Positions 27,982 to 35,649 of a stretch of 64,000 bases of DNA are shown piece after piece. The position numbers and the translations under genes were made by a program. Positions within the stretch are counted from its first letter, which is position 1. Each line of letters starts with the position of its first letter. Source of the stretch: Pirellulales bacterium (GTDB taxonomy: Bacteria > Planctomycetota > Planctomycetia > Pirellulales > JACPPG01); the NCBI GenBank assembly GCA_035546535.1, contig DASZWQ010000017.1, positions 1 to 64,000 of the forward strand. The letters are read 5' to 3'. Under the pieces are notes generated by a model. The model was given only the letters and a program-made list of their open reading frames with translations. It was not told the DNA's origin and made no database searches.

Positions 27982-29355
27982 TTACGCCACCACGTCGTGC
28001 GCCACCGTGCCGGCCAGGTCGGTCAGGCGGACTTCGCGGCCGCTGTACTGGTAGGTCAGCTTCGTGTGGTCCAGGCCGAGCAGGTAGAGCATCGTTGCGT
28101 GCAGGTCGTTGATGTGCATCTTCTTGTCGACGGCCTTTTCGCCATGCTCGTCGGTCGAGCCGTGGCGATAGCCCCCTTTGACGCCGCCACCGGCCATCCA
28201 CATCGAAAAGCCGGTCGCGTTGTGATCGCGGCCGTCGGCACGCTGGGCGGCGGGCGTGCGACCGAACTCACCACCCCACACGACGAGCGTATCCTTGAGC
28301 ATGTCGCGCTGTTTGAGGTCGGCCAGTAGCGCCGCGATCGGCTTGTCGATCGCGCGAGCGTTGGTTGTCAGCTTGGCTTTCAAGTTGTTGTGCTGATCCC
28401 AGCCGCCCATGCCCAGTTCGATAAATCGCACGCCGGCTTCGGCGAAGCGCCTCGCAAGCAGGCATTGCCGGCCGAAATTGTCGGTGCCTTTCGTGCCGAT
28501 GCCGTAAGCTTCGCGCGTGGCCTCCGACTCGTTCGAGATGTCCATGATCGCGGGCACGGCACCCTCCATGCGGAAGGCCAGCTCGTACGATTGGATCAAC
28601 CCCTCCAAGTCCGTGTTCACGCCGTCCTTCTGCAGGCGGTCTTTATTGAGCGTGGCCAACAGGTCGAGCTGCTGGCGTTGCAGTTCGGCAGAAAGCTTGG
28701 CATTGCCGATGTTGGCCATGCGGCCGCCGCCGTTGCGTTCCTGCACGCCGTCGATCTTGATGCCTTGATAAGAGGCCGGCAGGAAGGCGCTACCGTAGCT
28801 CGGCGCGCCACCCGCCGGATTGATCGTGATAAAGCCGGGCAACTCGGCGTTCTCGCTCCCCAGCCCGTACAGTGTCCAAGCGCCCATCGACGGGCGTTGA
28901 AAGCGGAAGCTTCCGGTGTGCATTTCGGCCACGGCCTGCGGATGCACGCCCACGTCGGTGTACATGCTGTTGAGTAAGCACAAGTCGTCGGCGTGCTTGG
29001 CCAGGCTCGGAAAGATATCCGGCAGCCACAGCCCCGACTTGCCATGCTGGGCGAACTTGAACGGGGACCGCATCAGCTTGCGATTCTTGTCGCCGGCGGC
29101 CTTGCCGTCGTCGGACTGCAAGCGCGGTTTGTAGTCGAACGTGTCGACGTGTGACGGTGCGCCCTGCATGAACAGGAAGATGACGCGCGTGGCGCGCGGC
29201 TTGAAATGTGGCTTCTTGGGCGCCAGCGCATTCGGCGCCTCGGACGTACTGGCTTGCGCGGCCAGGTTCGAGAAGGCCAGATACCCGAAGCCGCAAGAAG
29301 CGGCCTTCAGCAGTTCGCGACGCGTCCAGACATGCGGGCGGAAGTTGTTCAACAT
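27982..29355 (-). CDS. DUF1501 protein with Tat signal
   Basis: It has 457 residues. The N-terminus TRRELLKAASCGFGYLAFSN is a twin-arginine signal, so it is exported folded. FLFMQGAPSHVDTFDYKPRL, KSGLWLPDIFPSLAKHADDL and VVWGGEFGRTPAAQ follow DUF1501. GRDHNATGFSMWMAGGGVKG also matches. Its PSD1 partner lies immediately upstream (15 bases between stop and start). In the first PSD1/DUF1501 pair of this window, the DUF1501 protein has a different spacing and sequence, so the two systems are paralogous, not duplicates. Confidence 0.94.
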   Translation of the reverse strand: MLNNFRPHVWTRRELLKAASCGFGYLAFSNLAAQASTSEAPNALAPKKPHFKPRATRVIFLFMQGAPSHVDTFDYKPRLQSDDGKAAGDKNRKLMRSPFKFAQHGKSGLWLPDIFPSLAKHADDLCLLNSMYTDVGVHPQAVAEMHTGSFRFQRPSMGAWTLYGLGSENAELPGFITINPAGGAPSYGSAFLPASYQGIKIDGVQERNGGGRMANIGNAKLSAELQRQQLDLLATLNKDRLQKDGVNTDLEGLIQSYELAFRMEGAVPAIMDISNESEATREAYGIGTKGTDNFGRQCLLARRFAEAGVRFIELGMGGWDQHNNLKAKLTTNARAIDKPIAALLADLKQRDMLKDTLVVWGGEFGRTPAAQRADGRDHNATGFSMWMAGGGVKGGYRHGSTDEHGEKAVDKKMHINDLHATMLYLLGLDHTKLTYQYSGREVRLTDLAGTVAHDVVA

Positions 29356-29370
29356 TTCGCAGGACCTTAT

Positions 29371-31890
29371 TCAATACACGTAACGGAACTCGCCCGACTC
29401 GAACAACGTCTGGCAGAGGCTGGTCCAGGCAGCCTGTTGCGGATTTTTGTGACCGCTGTCGAAGAGCTTCTGCCGATAGCCGTTTAGATACTTGGCCACC
29501 GCCGCGTGTTCTTCCTTCGTGGCGAGCCGCGATAGCGCCAAGCGATAAGCCATGTCGATCCGCGTCGCCTGGTCACGATCCTTGTCCTTCAAAATGCGTT
29601 TGGCCATCTCCTCGGATTGCCGTAGCACAAACGGGTTGTTCATCAGAAACAGCGCCTGGGTCGGCACGGTGGTCACGTCGCGCTTGCCGACGATCAGGCT
29701 GGGATCGGCGGCGTCGAACACTTGCATGAAATCGGGCAAATTACCGCGGACGATCGGCAAATAGACGCTGCGGACGTTAGTCGCCTTGTGGACTTCTTGC
29801 AATTCGCGGCCGCGCACCGGTCCATTATCGAGATCCATGACGACCGAACCCGTCGGCCGCTCGAGGTCTAGCTGGCCGCTGGCCATCAGGATGGCGTCGC
29901 GAATTTCTTCGGCGTCCAGACGGCGCCGGTCGACGCGCCATAAGTAAATATTCGCCGGGTCGTGGTCGTGGTTGGCCGCGTCGTAGTCGCTGCTCAACTG
30001 ATACGTATGGCTCAGCACGATCGAGCGGATCAGTTTCTTGACGCTCCAGCCTTCGCTCATGAACTGAAACGCCAGGGCGTCGAGCAGTTCGGGATTGCTT
30101 GGCTCGTTGCCGAGAACGCCGAAATTATCGACGGATTCGACCAATCCTTGCCCGAACAGGTGTGACCACACTCGATTGACCATGACCCGAGCCGTGAGCG
30201 GGTTGGTCTTGCTCGCGATCCATTGCGCCAATTCCAGCCGGCCGCTACGGCGTGGATTGAGGTGATTCGTCGCGGGCGTTTTCAACACGGTGAGCACCCC
30301 GCGCGGCACCTCGGCGCCTTTATCCTTGATTTCGCCGCGCACCAGCACCTGGCAATTCACTGGCGATTTCGACTCGACGACGCCCATTGCCAGGTTGCTG
30401 GTCGGTGTTTTTTGGCCTTCGAGCTTTTCGATCTGGTCGCGCAGCTCCTTGACCTTGTCGCGCACCGCCTGGTTATCGACTCGCATGTTGCGCGCCTGGG
30501 CTTTGGCCATGTTCATGCCCTTGCCCTTGGCTTTGCCTTTCGGCAATGAGGCCCTGGCAGCCTGGCGGGCCGACTTGTGAATCTGGTCGATTTCGCCTTC
30601 CAAGCGAGCAATTTCCCGCTGACGTTTTTGTTCATCCTTGAGCGCCTCGGGCGATGGCTTGAGGCTGCGCGGCGTGTCGGCCAGGGCGATCAGTCGTCCA
30701 TCGAGTGCGGCTTTCTTCCCGGCTTCCGTGCCGGACAGCGTCTCGGTGCTGCGAAAGATGCCCGCCAACGCGTAGTAATCGGTCGTGGGAATTGGATCGA
30801 ACTTGTGATCGTGACAGCGGGCGCAGGCGATCGTCATACCCAGCATCGCGCGGCCGACGACGTCGATCTGGTCGTCGATCACGTCCATGGCGAACTGCTC
30901 TTCGTTGCGCGTGTTGACCCCCTTCGGGCCGATGGCCAAAAAGCCAGTGGCGACCAGGTGCTCGTTCTTCTGCTCGGCGCCGCGGGCCGGCAAAAGGTCG
31001 CCGGCGATCTGTTCCATGACGAACCGGTCGTACGGCTTGTCGGCGTTGAAGGCGTCTATGACGTAGTCGCGATAACGCCAGGCGTAGCGATACGGAACAT
31101 TGCGGTCCTTGCCGGTTGACTCGGCATAGTGCGCAACGTCGAGCCAATGCCGGGCCCAGCGTTCACCAAAACGCGGCGAAGCCAACAAGCGATCGACAAC
31201 CGTGGCAAACGCTCCGCTTGATTCGTCCTTGAGGAAGGCGTCGACTTCGTCGGGTGTGGGTGGCAAACCGGTAAGATCGAAGGTCACGCGGCGGATGAGC
31301 GTCAGGCGATCGGCATCACGCGCTGGCGTGAGATGCTCTCTTTCTTGCGCCGCGCGCACGAAACGATCGATGTTCGTGTGCGGCCAGCGCGAATCGTTCA
31401 CTTCCGGCGGCGGCGTCAACTTGGGCTGCTTGAAGGCCCAGTATTTTCGTGCCTCGGCCAGGTCGATCTTGTTGCGCGGCTTGGCCGCTTTGCCGACGCG
31501 CGGATCAGGTGCGCCGCTATTGATCCAGTCGACGATGTCCTGAATCGTCGCTTCGTCGAGTTGCCCCTTCGGCGGCATCTCGAGCCCTTCGTAGCGGATG
31601 GCCTGCACGAGCAGACTGTCGTCGGCGCTACCTGGCATGACGACGGCGCCGGAGTCACCACCTCGGTGCATTCCCTCGGCCGAATCGAGCAGCAAGTGTC
31701 CCTTCGCCTTGGCAGCATCGCCGGAATGGCACTCGTAGCAATTGTGAACGAGGACCGGGCGGATCTTCTTCTCGAAGAAGTCAACGCCTTCCTTCGAGAG
31801 CTTGGGCTTGGGAGGCGCCGCTACGGCGCATGTCGCCGAGAGAATCGCGGCAACCAGAAACCAGCAACAACAGATTCGTGGCAGCCGCAT
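29371..31890 (-). CDS. PSCyt1/PSCyt2/PSD1 planctomycete protein (second copy)
   Basis: An 839-residue exported protein from the ATG at 31890, which opens a signal peptide (RICCCWFLVAAILSATCAVA); a GTG at 31923 is an alternative. PSCyt1 carries the heme motif CYECH near residue 50 and MPPKG near 104. DUF1549 contains LIRRVTFDLTGLPPTPDEVD and a second heme-like motif ACARCHDHKFDPI near 330. DUF1553 covers the end with NPLTARVMVNRVWSHLFGQG and TTVPTQALFLMNNPF. A basic helical segment between them (GKAKGKGMNMAKAQARNM) replaces the LamG-like insert of the first copy. It forms a tight pair with the DUF1501 gene. Confidence 0.93.
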   Translation of the reverse strand: MRLPRICCCWFLVAAILSATCAVAAPPKPKLSKEGVDFFEKKIRPVLVHNCYECHSGDAAKAKGHLLLDSAEGMHRGGDSGAVVMPGSADDSLLVQAIRYEGLEMPPKGQLDEATIQDIVDWINSGAPDPRVGKAAKPRNKIDLAEARKYWAFKQPKLTPPPEVNDSRWPHTNIDRFVRAAQEREHLTPARDADRLTLIRRVTFDLTGLPPTPDEVDAFLKDESSGAFATVVDRLLASPRFGERWARHWLDVAHYAESTGKDRNVPYRYAWRYRDYVIDAFNADKPYDRFVMEQIAGDLLPARGAEQKNEHLVATGFLAIGPKGVNTRNEEQFAMDVIDDQIDVVGRAMLGMTIACARCHDHKFDPIPTTDYYALAGIFRSTETLSGTEAGKKAALDGRLIALADTPRSLKPSPEALKDEQKRQREIARLEGEIDQIHKSARQAARASLPKGKAKGKGMNMAKAQARNMRVDNQAVRDKVKELRDQIEKLEGQKTPTSNLAMGVVESKSPVNCQVLVRGEIKDKGAEVPRGVLTVLKTPATNHLNPRRSGRLELAQWIASKTNPLTARVMVNRVWSHLFGQGLVESVDNFGVLGNEPSNPELLDALAFQFMSEGWSVKKLIRSIVLSHTYQLSSDYDAANHDHDPANIYLWRVDRRRLDAEEIRDAILMASGQLDLERPTGSVVMDLDNGPVRGRELQEVHKATNVRSVYLPIVRGNLPDFMQVFDAADPSLIVGKRDVTTVPTQALFLMNNPFVLRQSEEMAKRILKDKDRDQATRIDMAYRLALSRLATKEEHAAVAKYLNGYRQKLFDSGHKNPQQAAWTSLCQTLFESGEFRYVY

Positions 31891-32094
31891 GGGATAGAAC
31901 CCGACACGCCGGCTAGAAATCACCCTCAGTCCGCCCCTTCCATTATTCTATTTCAATACGTATCTAACACCCAAATTGGCAAGAGCGACCGGCCGAACCT
32001 GACGATTCCGTAGGATTTACGGTCCGCAGCAGGGATCTACGGATCGATTCCGTGAGCCGCGCGCCCCGATCGTGCGGCCCAGCGGCGTCTGACA

Positions 32095-32664
32095 TTAGAG
32101 GGAGGGCAGGCCAATGCCGCGCAGTTCGCCGTCGCAGACGAGCCTTTGCTCGACGAAGCATTGGAAGCGATAGACGATCATAACGCCACGGCGGATTTTC
32201 AAGACCTTGGCCATGATCACGAGCCGTGACGGAACGGCCACCGTCTCGCGAAAACGTACCTGGTCAAGCCCTCCAAATCCCAGCACCCGGCCATCGGTGA
32301 GATTGCGACTTTGGGCGTGGTAACTGCAAAGCTGTGCGGCCGCCTCGCAAATCAGAACGCCCGGTGTCACAGGATGTGCCGGAAAATGGCCGCGGCACCA
32401 GAATTCGTTGGCCGTCAAATCCTTGTAGCCAACGACCGTTTGCGTGGCCTCGTCATCGTGGACCACCGCGGTGAGCTGCTCCATCTCGAACCGCTGCGGG
32501 TTGACGCGGCGAATCGCCTCCTGGTCCGCGATCACGCGATCCAGGCAGAAGGCCTCATGAGGCACGATCGGTTCCGTTGTGGGCACGTCGGTCTCCGCCG
32601 AGGGATGAAGCACCGGGCTGGGTGAATCAGGAGCCAGTGGTGCAGAGCCACACCGGCAACGCAT
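32095..32664 (-). CDS. FabZ-like 3-hydroxyacyl-ACP dehydratase family protein
   Basis: The hot-dog fold signature FWCRGHFPAHPVTPGVLICE with the catalytic His near residue 93 and the later Glu marks the FabZ family, and AAAQLCSYHAQ follows it. FabZ dehydrates 3-hydroxyacyl-ACP in fatty-acid synthesis. At 189 residues it is longer than FabZ (about 145) because of a roughly 45-residue N-terminal arm. This form with GYKDLTANEFWCRGHFP occurs as a second FabZ-like protein in planctomycetes, so a role other than bulk lipid synthesis is possible. The start (ATG 32664) is uncertain; later GTG codons could serve. Confidence 0.85.
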   Translation of the reverse strand: MRCRCGSAPLAPDSPSPVLHPSAETDVPTTEPIVPHEAFCLDRVIADQEAIRRVNPQRFEMEQLTAVVHDDEATQTVVGYKDLTANEFWCRGHFPAHPVTPGVLICEAAAQLCSYHAQSRNLTDGRVLGFGGLDQVRFRETVAVPSRLVIMAKVLKIRRGVMIVYRFQCFVEQRLVCDGELRGIGLPSL

Positions 32665-33113
32665 AAATCGTCACCGGGAGCAGCCACCTTGCCGGGCATC
32701 AGCCAACAGGCTGAAAGGCCTCCTGTCTCGGCCGCGTCATGGTATCAAACAGGGCCTGCCGGTCAAATCGACCTCATCGTCGGTACGAATCCGTGTCCGC
32801 TGCTAAACGTATTACTTGGATCAGGGGCTGTTATCCCCATTGTGGACGGGTATACTAACGGAGCCGGTCGGTCCGCCGAACAGGAATTGACTGCTCCGTC
32901 TTATCCAAGACTTAATCCAGAGCGGACAACCCCCTCTCGCCTTCCTGCCTGCTGGGTCCGGTCTTTTGCGACCCCTTTCTTTGTCAGCTCGGAAAGATTT
33001 TTGTAGAGCCGGCGCATGGTGATTGGTCTCGGAATGTCGAACTCAAGCAGTCATCGGGGCTCGCTTGGCAAACGCAATTGCATTCCGGACGGAACGCATT
33101 CAGGAGATGAGCG
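32665..33113 (+). other. Intergenic/leader region of 449 bases before the RRM gene
   Basis: The region holds a possible promoter (32828-32856), the AGGAG ribosome site at 33102-33106, and a short GGGG/CCCC hairpin at 32824-32839. If the promoter is real, the RRM messenger has a leader of about 250 bases, as known for cold-shock genes; that is inference. No coding frame here looks like a protein. Confidence 0.4.
32828..32856 (+). promoter_or_regulatory. Possible sigma-70 type promoter upstream of the RRM gene
   Basis: The -10 candidate TATACT (32851-32856) has a GGG upstream and a 17-base spacer to a weak -35, CTGTTA (32828-32833). The -10 is good and the -35 matches only three of six consensus bases. 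Confidence 0.3.
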
Positions 33114-33446
33114 GTGGGAAAGAAACTGTATGTCGGTAATCTGAGCTACGGTGTCAAAAGCTCCGACCTGGAGACACTGTTCTCGCAGTTCGGGCAGGTG
33201 CAAAGCGCGCAGGTGATCGAAGATCGCGAGACAGGGCGCAGCAAAGGCTTCGGCTTTGTCGAAATGAGCAGCGATGCCGAGGCACAGGCAGCCATTCGCG
33301 GCCTGCACGAGCAGGAGCATGAAGGACGTCCGCTGACGGTGAACGAAGCTAAACCGCGCGAAGATCGTGGCGGCGGCGGGGGCGGTGGACGCCGCGGTGG
33401 CGGCGGTGGCGGCGGCTACGGCGGTGGCCGCGGCGGTCGCTACTAG
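33114..33446 (+). CDS. Glycine-rich RNA-binding protein (single RRM)
   Basis: The GTG at 33114 has AGGAG seven bases before it and gives 110 residues. RNP2 is KLYVGNLSYGV at residues 4-14 and RNP1 is KGFGFVEM near 44-51, the aromatic pair that stacks on RNA bases. Residues 85-110 are a Gly/Arg tail (repeats of GGGGG with RRGG and YGGG). Such proteins in cyanobacteria, planctomycetes and others bind RNA and are often cold-induced. It is a single gene, closed by a perfect hairpin terminator. Confidence 0.95.
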   Translation: MGKKLYVGNLSYGVKSSDLETLFSQFGQVQSAQVIEDRETGRSKGFGFVEMSSDAEAQAAIRGLHEQEHEGRPLTVNEAKPREDRGGGGGGGRRGGGGGGGYGGGRGGRY

Positions 33447-33487
33447 ACCAAACCCCAAAGAAGTACCCGAAAAGCATCGATGTTCGC

Positions 33488-33518
33488 AAAAGAGGCCGGC
33501 GAGAAGCCGGCCTCTTTT
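33488..33518 (+). terminator. Rho-independent terminator of the RRM gene
   Basis: A perfect 13-bp stem (33488-33500 with 33506-33518) closes a five-base loop GAGAA, and the stem itself ends in four T bases. The A run on the other side makes it work in both directions, so it could also stop the minus-strand SET gene transcript that ends at 33556. Confidence 0.85.
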
Positions 33519-33555
33519 GCGCGCGGCGCGGTGGAGGTCGCACACCGACGAAACT

Positions 33556-34059
33556 CTAGCCGTCGCCGTTGGTCGAGGCGCGCTCGGTGGAAGTTTCTAC
33601 TCGATCGAGTTCTGCGGCGGCGACGATCCAGCGCCGGCAATCCTCGGCTCCGCACCGGCAGGGGATCGCCCACGCGGCGGGCCAGCCGTAGTCGATCGTC
33701 AGTTCCGATCCGTCGGCGATGCGTGCGATGGCGATGACGTATAAGCGCCTTTGGCGCCCTCCGCGCACTCCCTCAACGTCGAACCAGTGCAACTCACAAT
33801 TGGGTTCGCAGCTGTGATTCATATAGCGAAATGGCGTGATCGGTTCCAAGGAGCGATGATCGCCCAGATCCATGCAGTAGCGAGATTCGTGTTCGCGATC
33901 TTCGATGACCTCACCATGCACCTCGCCGATGACCTCGTACTGGGCGAACCACCGCTCGGCGAAGACGCCGCGCCCCACGCGGCTGCGGCCGACGCGAATA
34001 CGACCTGGCTTCGTTGTTTTAGGATTGCGAACCCCTTCATCTTTGAATTTGCCGGGCAT
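33556..34059 (-). CDS. SET-domain protein (lysine methyltransferase-like)
   Basis: It has 167 residues from the ATG at 34059 (AGGAG upstream). A SET domain fills most of it: GRGVFAERWFAQYEVIGEVH at the start, YMNHSCEPNCELHWFD with the NHSCxPN motif that forms the pseudoknot and binds S-adenosylmethionine, and the ELTIDYGW close with the catalytic Tyr. A post-SET-like Cys stretch CRCGAEDCRRW follows. SET domains methylate lysines in eukaryotic histones and ribosomal proteins; bacterial targets are mostly unknown. A small helical/winged protein gene lies 45 bases upstream on the same strand. Confidence 0.9.
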   Translation of the reverse strand: MPGKFKDEGVRNPKTTKPGRIRVGRSRVGRGVFAERWFAQYEVIGEVHGEVIEDREHESRYCMDLGDHRSLEPITPFRYMNHSCEPNCELHWFDVEGVRGGRQRRLYVIAIARIADGSELTIDYGWPAAWAIPCRCGAEDCRRWIVAAAELDRVETSTERASTNGDG

Positions 34060-34104
34060 GCATGCTCCTCGAAGCTCTCGCGGCCGCGTTTCCACAGAAA
34101 CTTC

Positions 34105-34308
34105 CTAGACCGCCCGGACCGCCGCATAGCCTGAGGCCGTCAGGCAAAACGCATTCTTGGGGCCCGCGCTCGTCACGAGGCCATCATCCATCAGCCGCGT
34201 CATGGCAGCATTTAAGCCCGAGTCCAAGTTGTGGATGAAGAGCATTTGCCCCGGCCCGACCCGATAGCGGCGAAATATCGCGAGAACTTTGAGCGCCGCG
34301 TCATCCAT
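34105..34308 (-). CDS. Small winged-helix-like protein, unknown function
   Basis: It has 67 residues. The middle NAAMTRLMDDGLVTSAGPKN followed by AFCLTASGYAAV resembles the recognition helix and wing of small winged-helix regulators of the PadR/MarR type (compare ...LxxLxxxGLI...YxLTxxGxxxL). AAAGGAAT lies ten bases before the ATG. It precedes the SET gene on the same strand by 45 bases, so the two may be co-transcribed. I do not recognise a family, and the length makes the gene call itself uncertain. Confidence 0.6.
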   Translation of the reverse strand: MDDAALKVLAIFRRYRVGPGQMLFIHNLDSGLNAAMTRLMDDGLVTSAGPKNAFCLTASGYAAVRAV

Positions 34309-34554
34309 CGGACGATTCCTTTGCGAAGGGGCTCGCGGGAGAGGAAACTGCCTTGTCGCGAGCGTGAGAGCGAAAACCGGACCTCACCTTCCGTAGTTTG
34401 GCCGCACCACCGACAAGATTGTACCAGTTTTGCACGCCGCGTGCGCGCCAAACCCATCATCCTCTGGCGAGGGTCGCCGCGACCTCACGACGGACTTTGA
34501 CGCCCCGTCCGATCGTGCCGCAATACCCGTTGAAGGCCTGAAGAGACGATCGCT

Positions 34555-35499
34555 TCAGCCGGCTTTGAGCTTGTCGATCAAGAACGCCACGACCTTCGTG
34601 CCCTGTTCTTCGCGTGCCGCGCGGCCGCTACTCCCGTCCAGCAACAACAGGCAATCGATGCCGTTCTGCTTGCACCGATCGGCGATCGCCGTCGAATGTT
34701 TCGGATGATGCAGGTATGCGCCGCGGTCCTTAGGCTCCTCGTCCGGAAACGAGCATGCCAGCGCCACGGGCACGTCGTCTTTCGTGATCAGGTTGACCAT
34801 GCTGCAGTCGCGCATCACTCGATCAGCCTCGGGCGTATCTACATCTGCCGCAGAGGCGAATCGATAAAATTGGACCCACTCCGCCGCGCCACGCGCAAAG
34901 GGCGAATCGCCGACGATTTGTTTCCAGTCGCGTAAATCGTAGGAAGCCTGCCCCTCGAGCGAACCGGCCGCAGTCAAGCGCGACGACTGTCGCAGAACGG
35001 GATCGGTTGCCTTGGGATCGGCCAGGTCGTCATGAAACGCCAGCCACAAGCTCGTGCCCGCTCCGGCTGACCCGCCAAAGGCAGCGATCCGCGCGGGATC
35101 GATGTTGTACTCCTTGGCGTGCGCGCGGAGATACTGAATCGCGCGCGCCGCATCCCGCAAGATATCCTGAATCGCGGCATGTTCACGGAAACGATAGTTG
35201 ATCGACGCGAAAGAAACGCCGGCATCCAGACACTGGCGGATCACGGGGCGATTACGCACCTGACCTTTGTCGCCATTGACGAATCCACCGCCGTGGATGA
35301 AGACCACCAGCGGCGTTGGTTTCTCCGATTTCGCTTTCCATAAATCGAGGACGTTCCGCTGGTGCGGACCATAGGCGACGTTTTCCACGTCGGGTCCATT
35401 CGCCTGCGGATCAGCGGCCGGCGATGTGGCCACCAGTGTGAGAACCAGCGCAACAAAACCGAACAGGATGCGGACGGCGGATAGCGAGCGCGGTTTCAT
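34555..35499 (-). CDS. Exported alpha/beta hydrolase (BD-FAE/esterase type)
   Basis: The ATG at 35499 follows GGAGGGGAATTGCC and opens a signal peptide (SAVRILFGFVALVLTLVATS, ending near SPAADP); 314 residues. The oxyanion motif is VVFIHGGGFVNGD near residue 65. The nucleophile is in AAFGGSAGAGTSLWL, Ser near 139. A histidine acid-base partner near the C-terminus lies in HHPKHS. It is a carboxylesterase-like enzyme outside the cytoplasm; natural substrates of this planctomycete family are unknown. It is a different subfamily from the esterase at 25961. Confidence 0.87.
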   Translation of the reverse strand: MKPRSLSAVRILFGFVALVLTLVATSPAADPQANGPDVENVAYGPHQRNVLDLWKAKSEKPTPLVVFIHGGGFVNGDKGQVRNRPVIRQCLDAGVSFASINYRFREHAAIQDILRDAARAIQYLRAHAKEYNIDPARIAAFGGSAGAGTSLWLAFHDDLADPKATDPVLRQSSRLTAAGSLEGQASYDLRDWKQIVGDSPFARGAAEWVQFYRFASAADVDTPEADRVMRDCSMVNLITKDDVPVALACSFPDEEPKDRGAYLHHPKHSTAIADRCKQNGIDCLLLLDGSSGRAAREEQGTKVVAFLIDKLKAG

Positions 35500-35649
35500 G
35501 GCAATTCCCCTCCAGGCTGCTCGAGGCGCGCGAACGCGCGCCGCCGACACTCTGGCAGCATAATCCCTGCCGCGGGAGACTACCACATTCTCAAGCCAAC
35601 CGAGGGAACGAGTTTCACTTCGTAGGCGACCTTGTGCTGACGATCGCGG

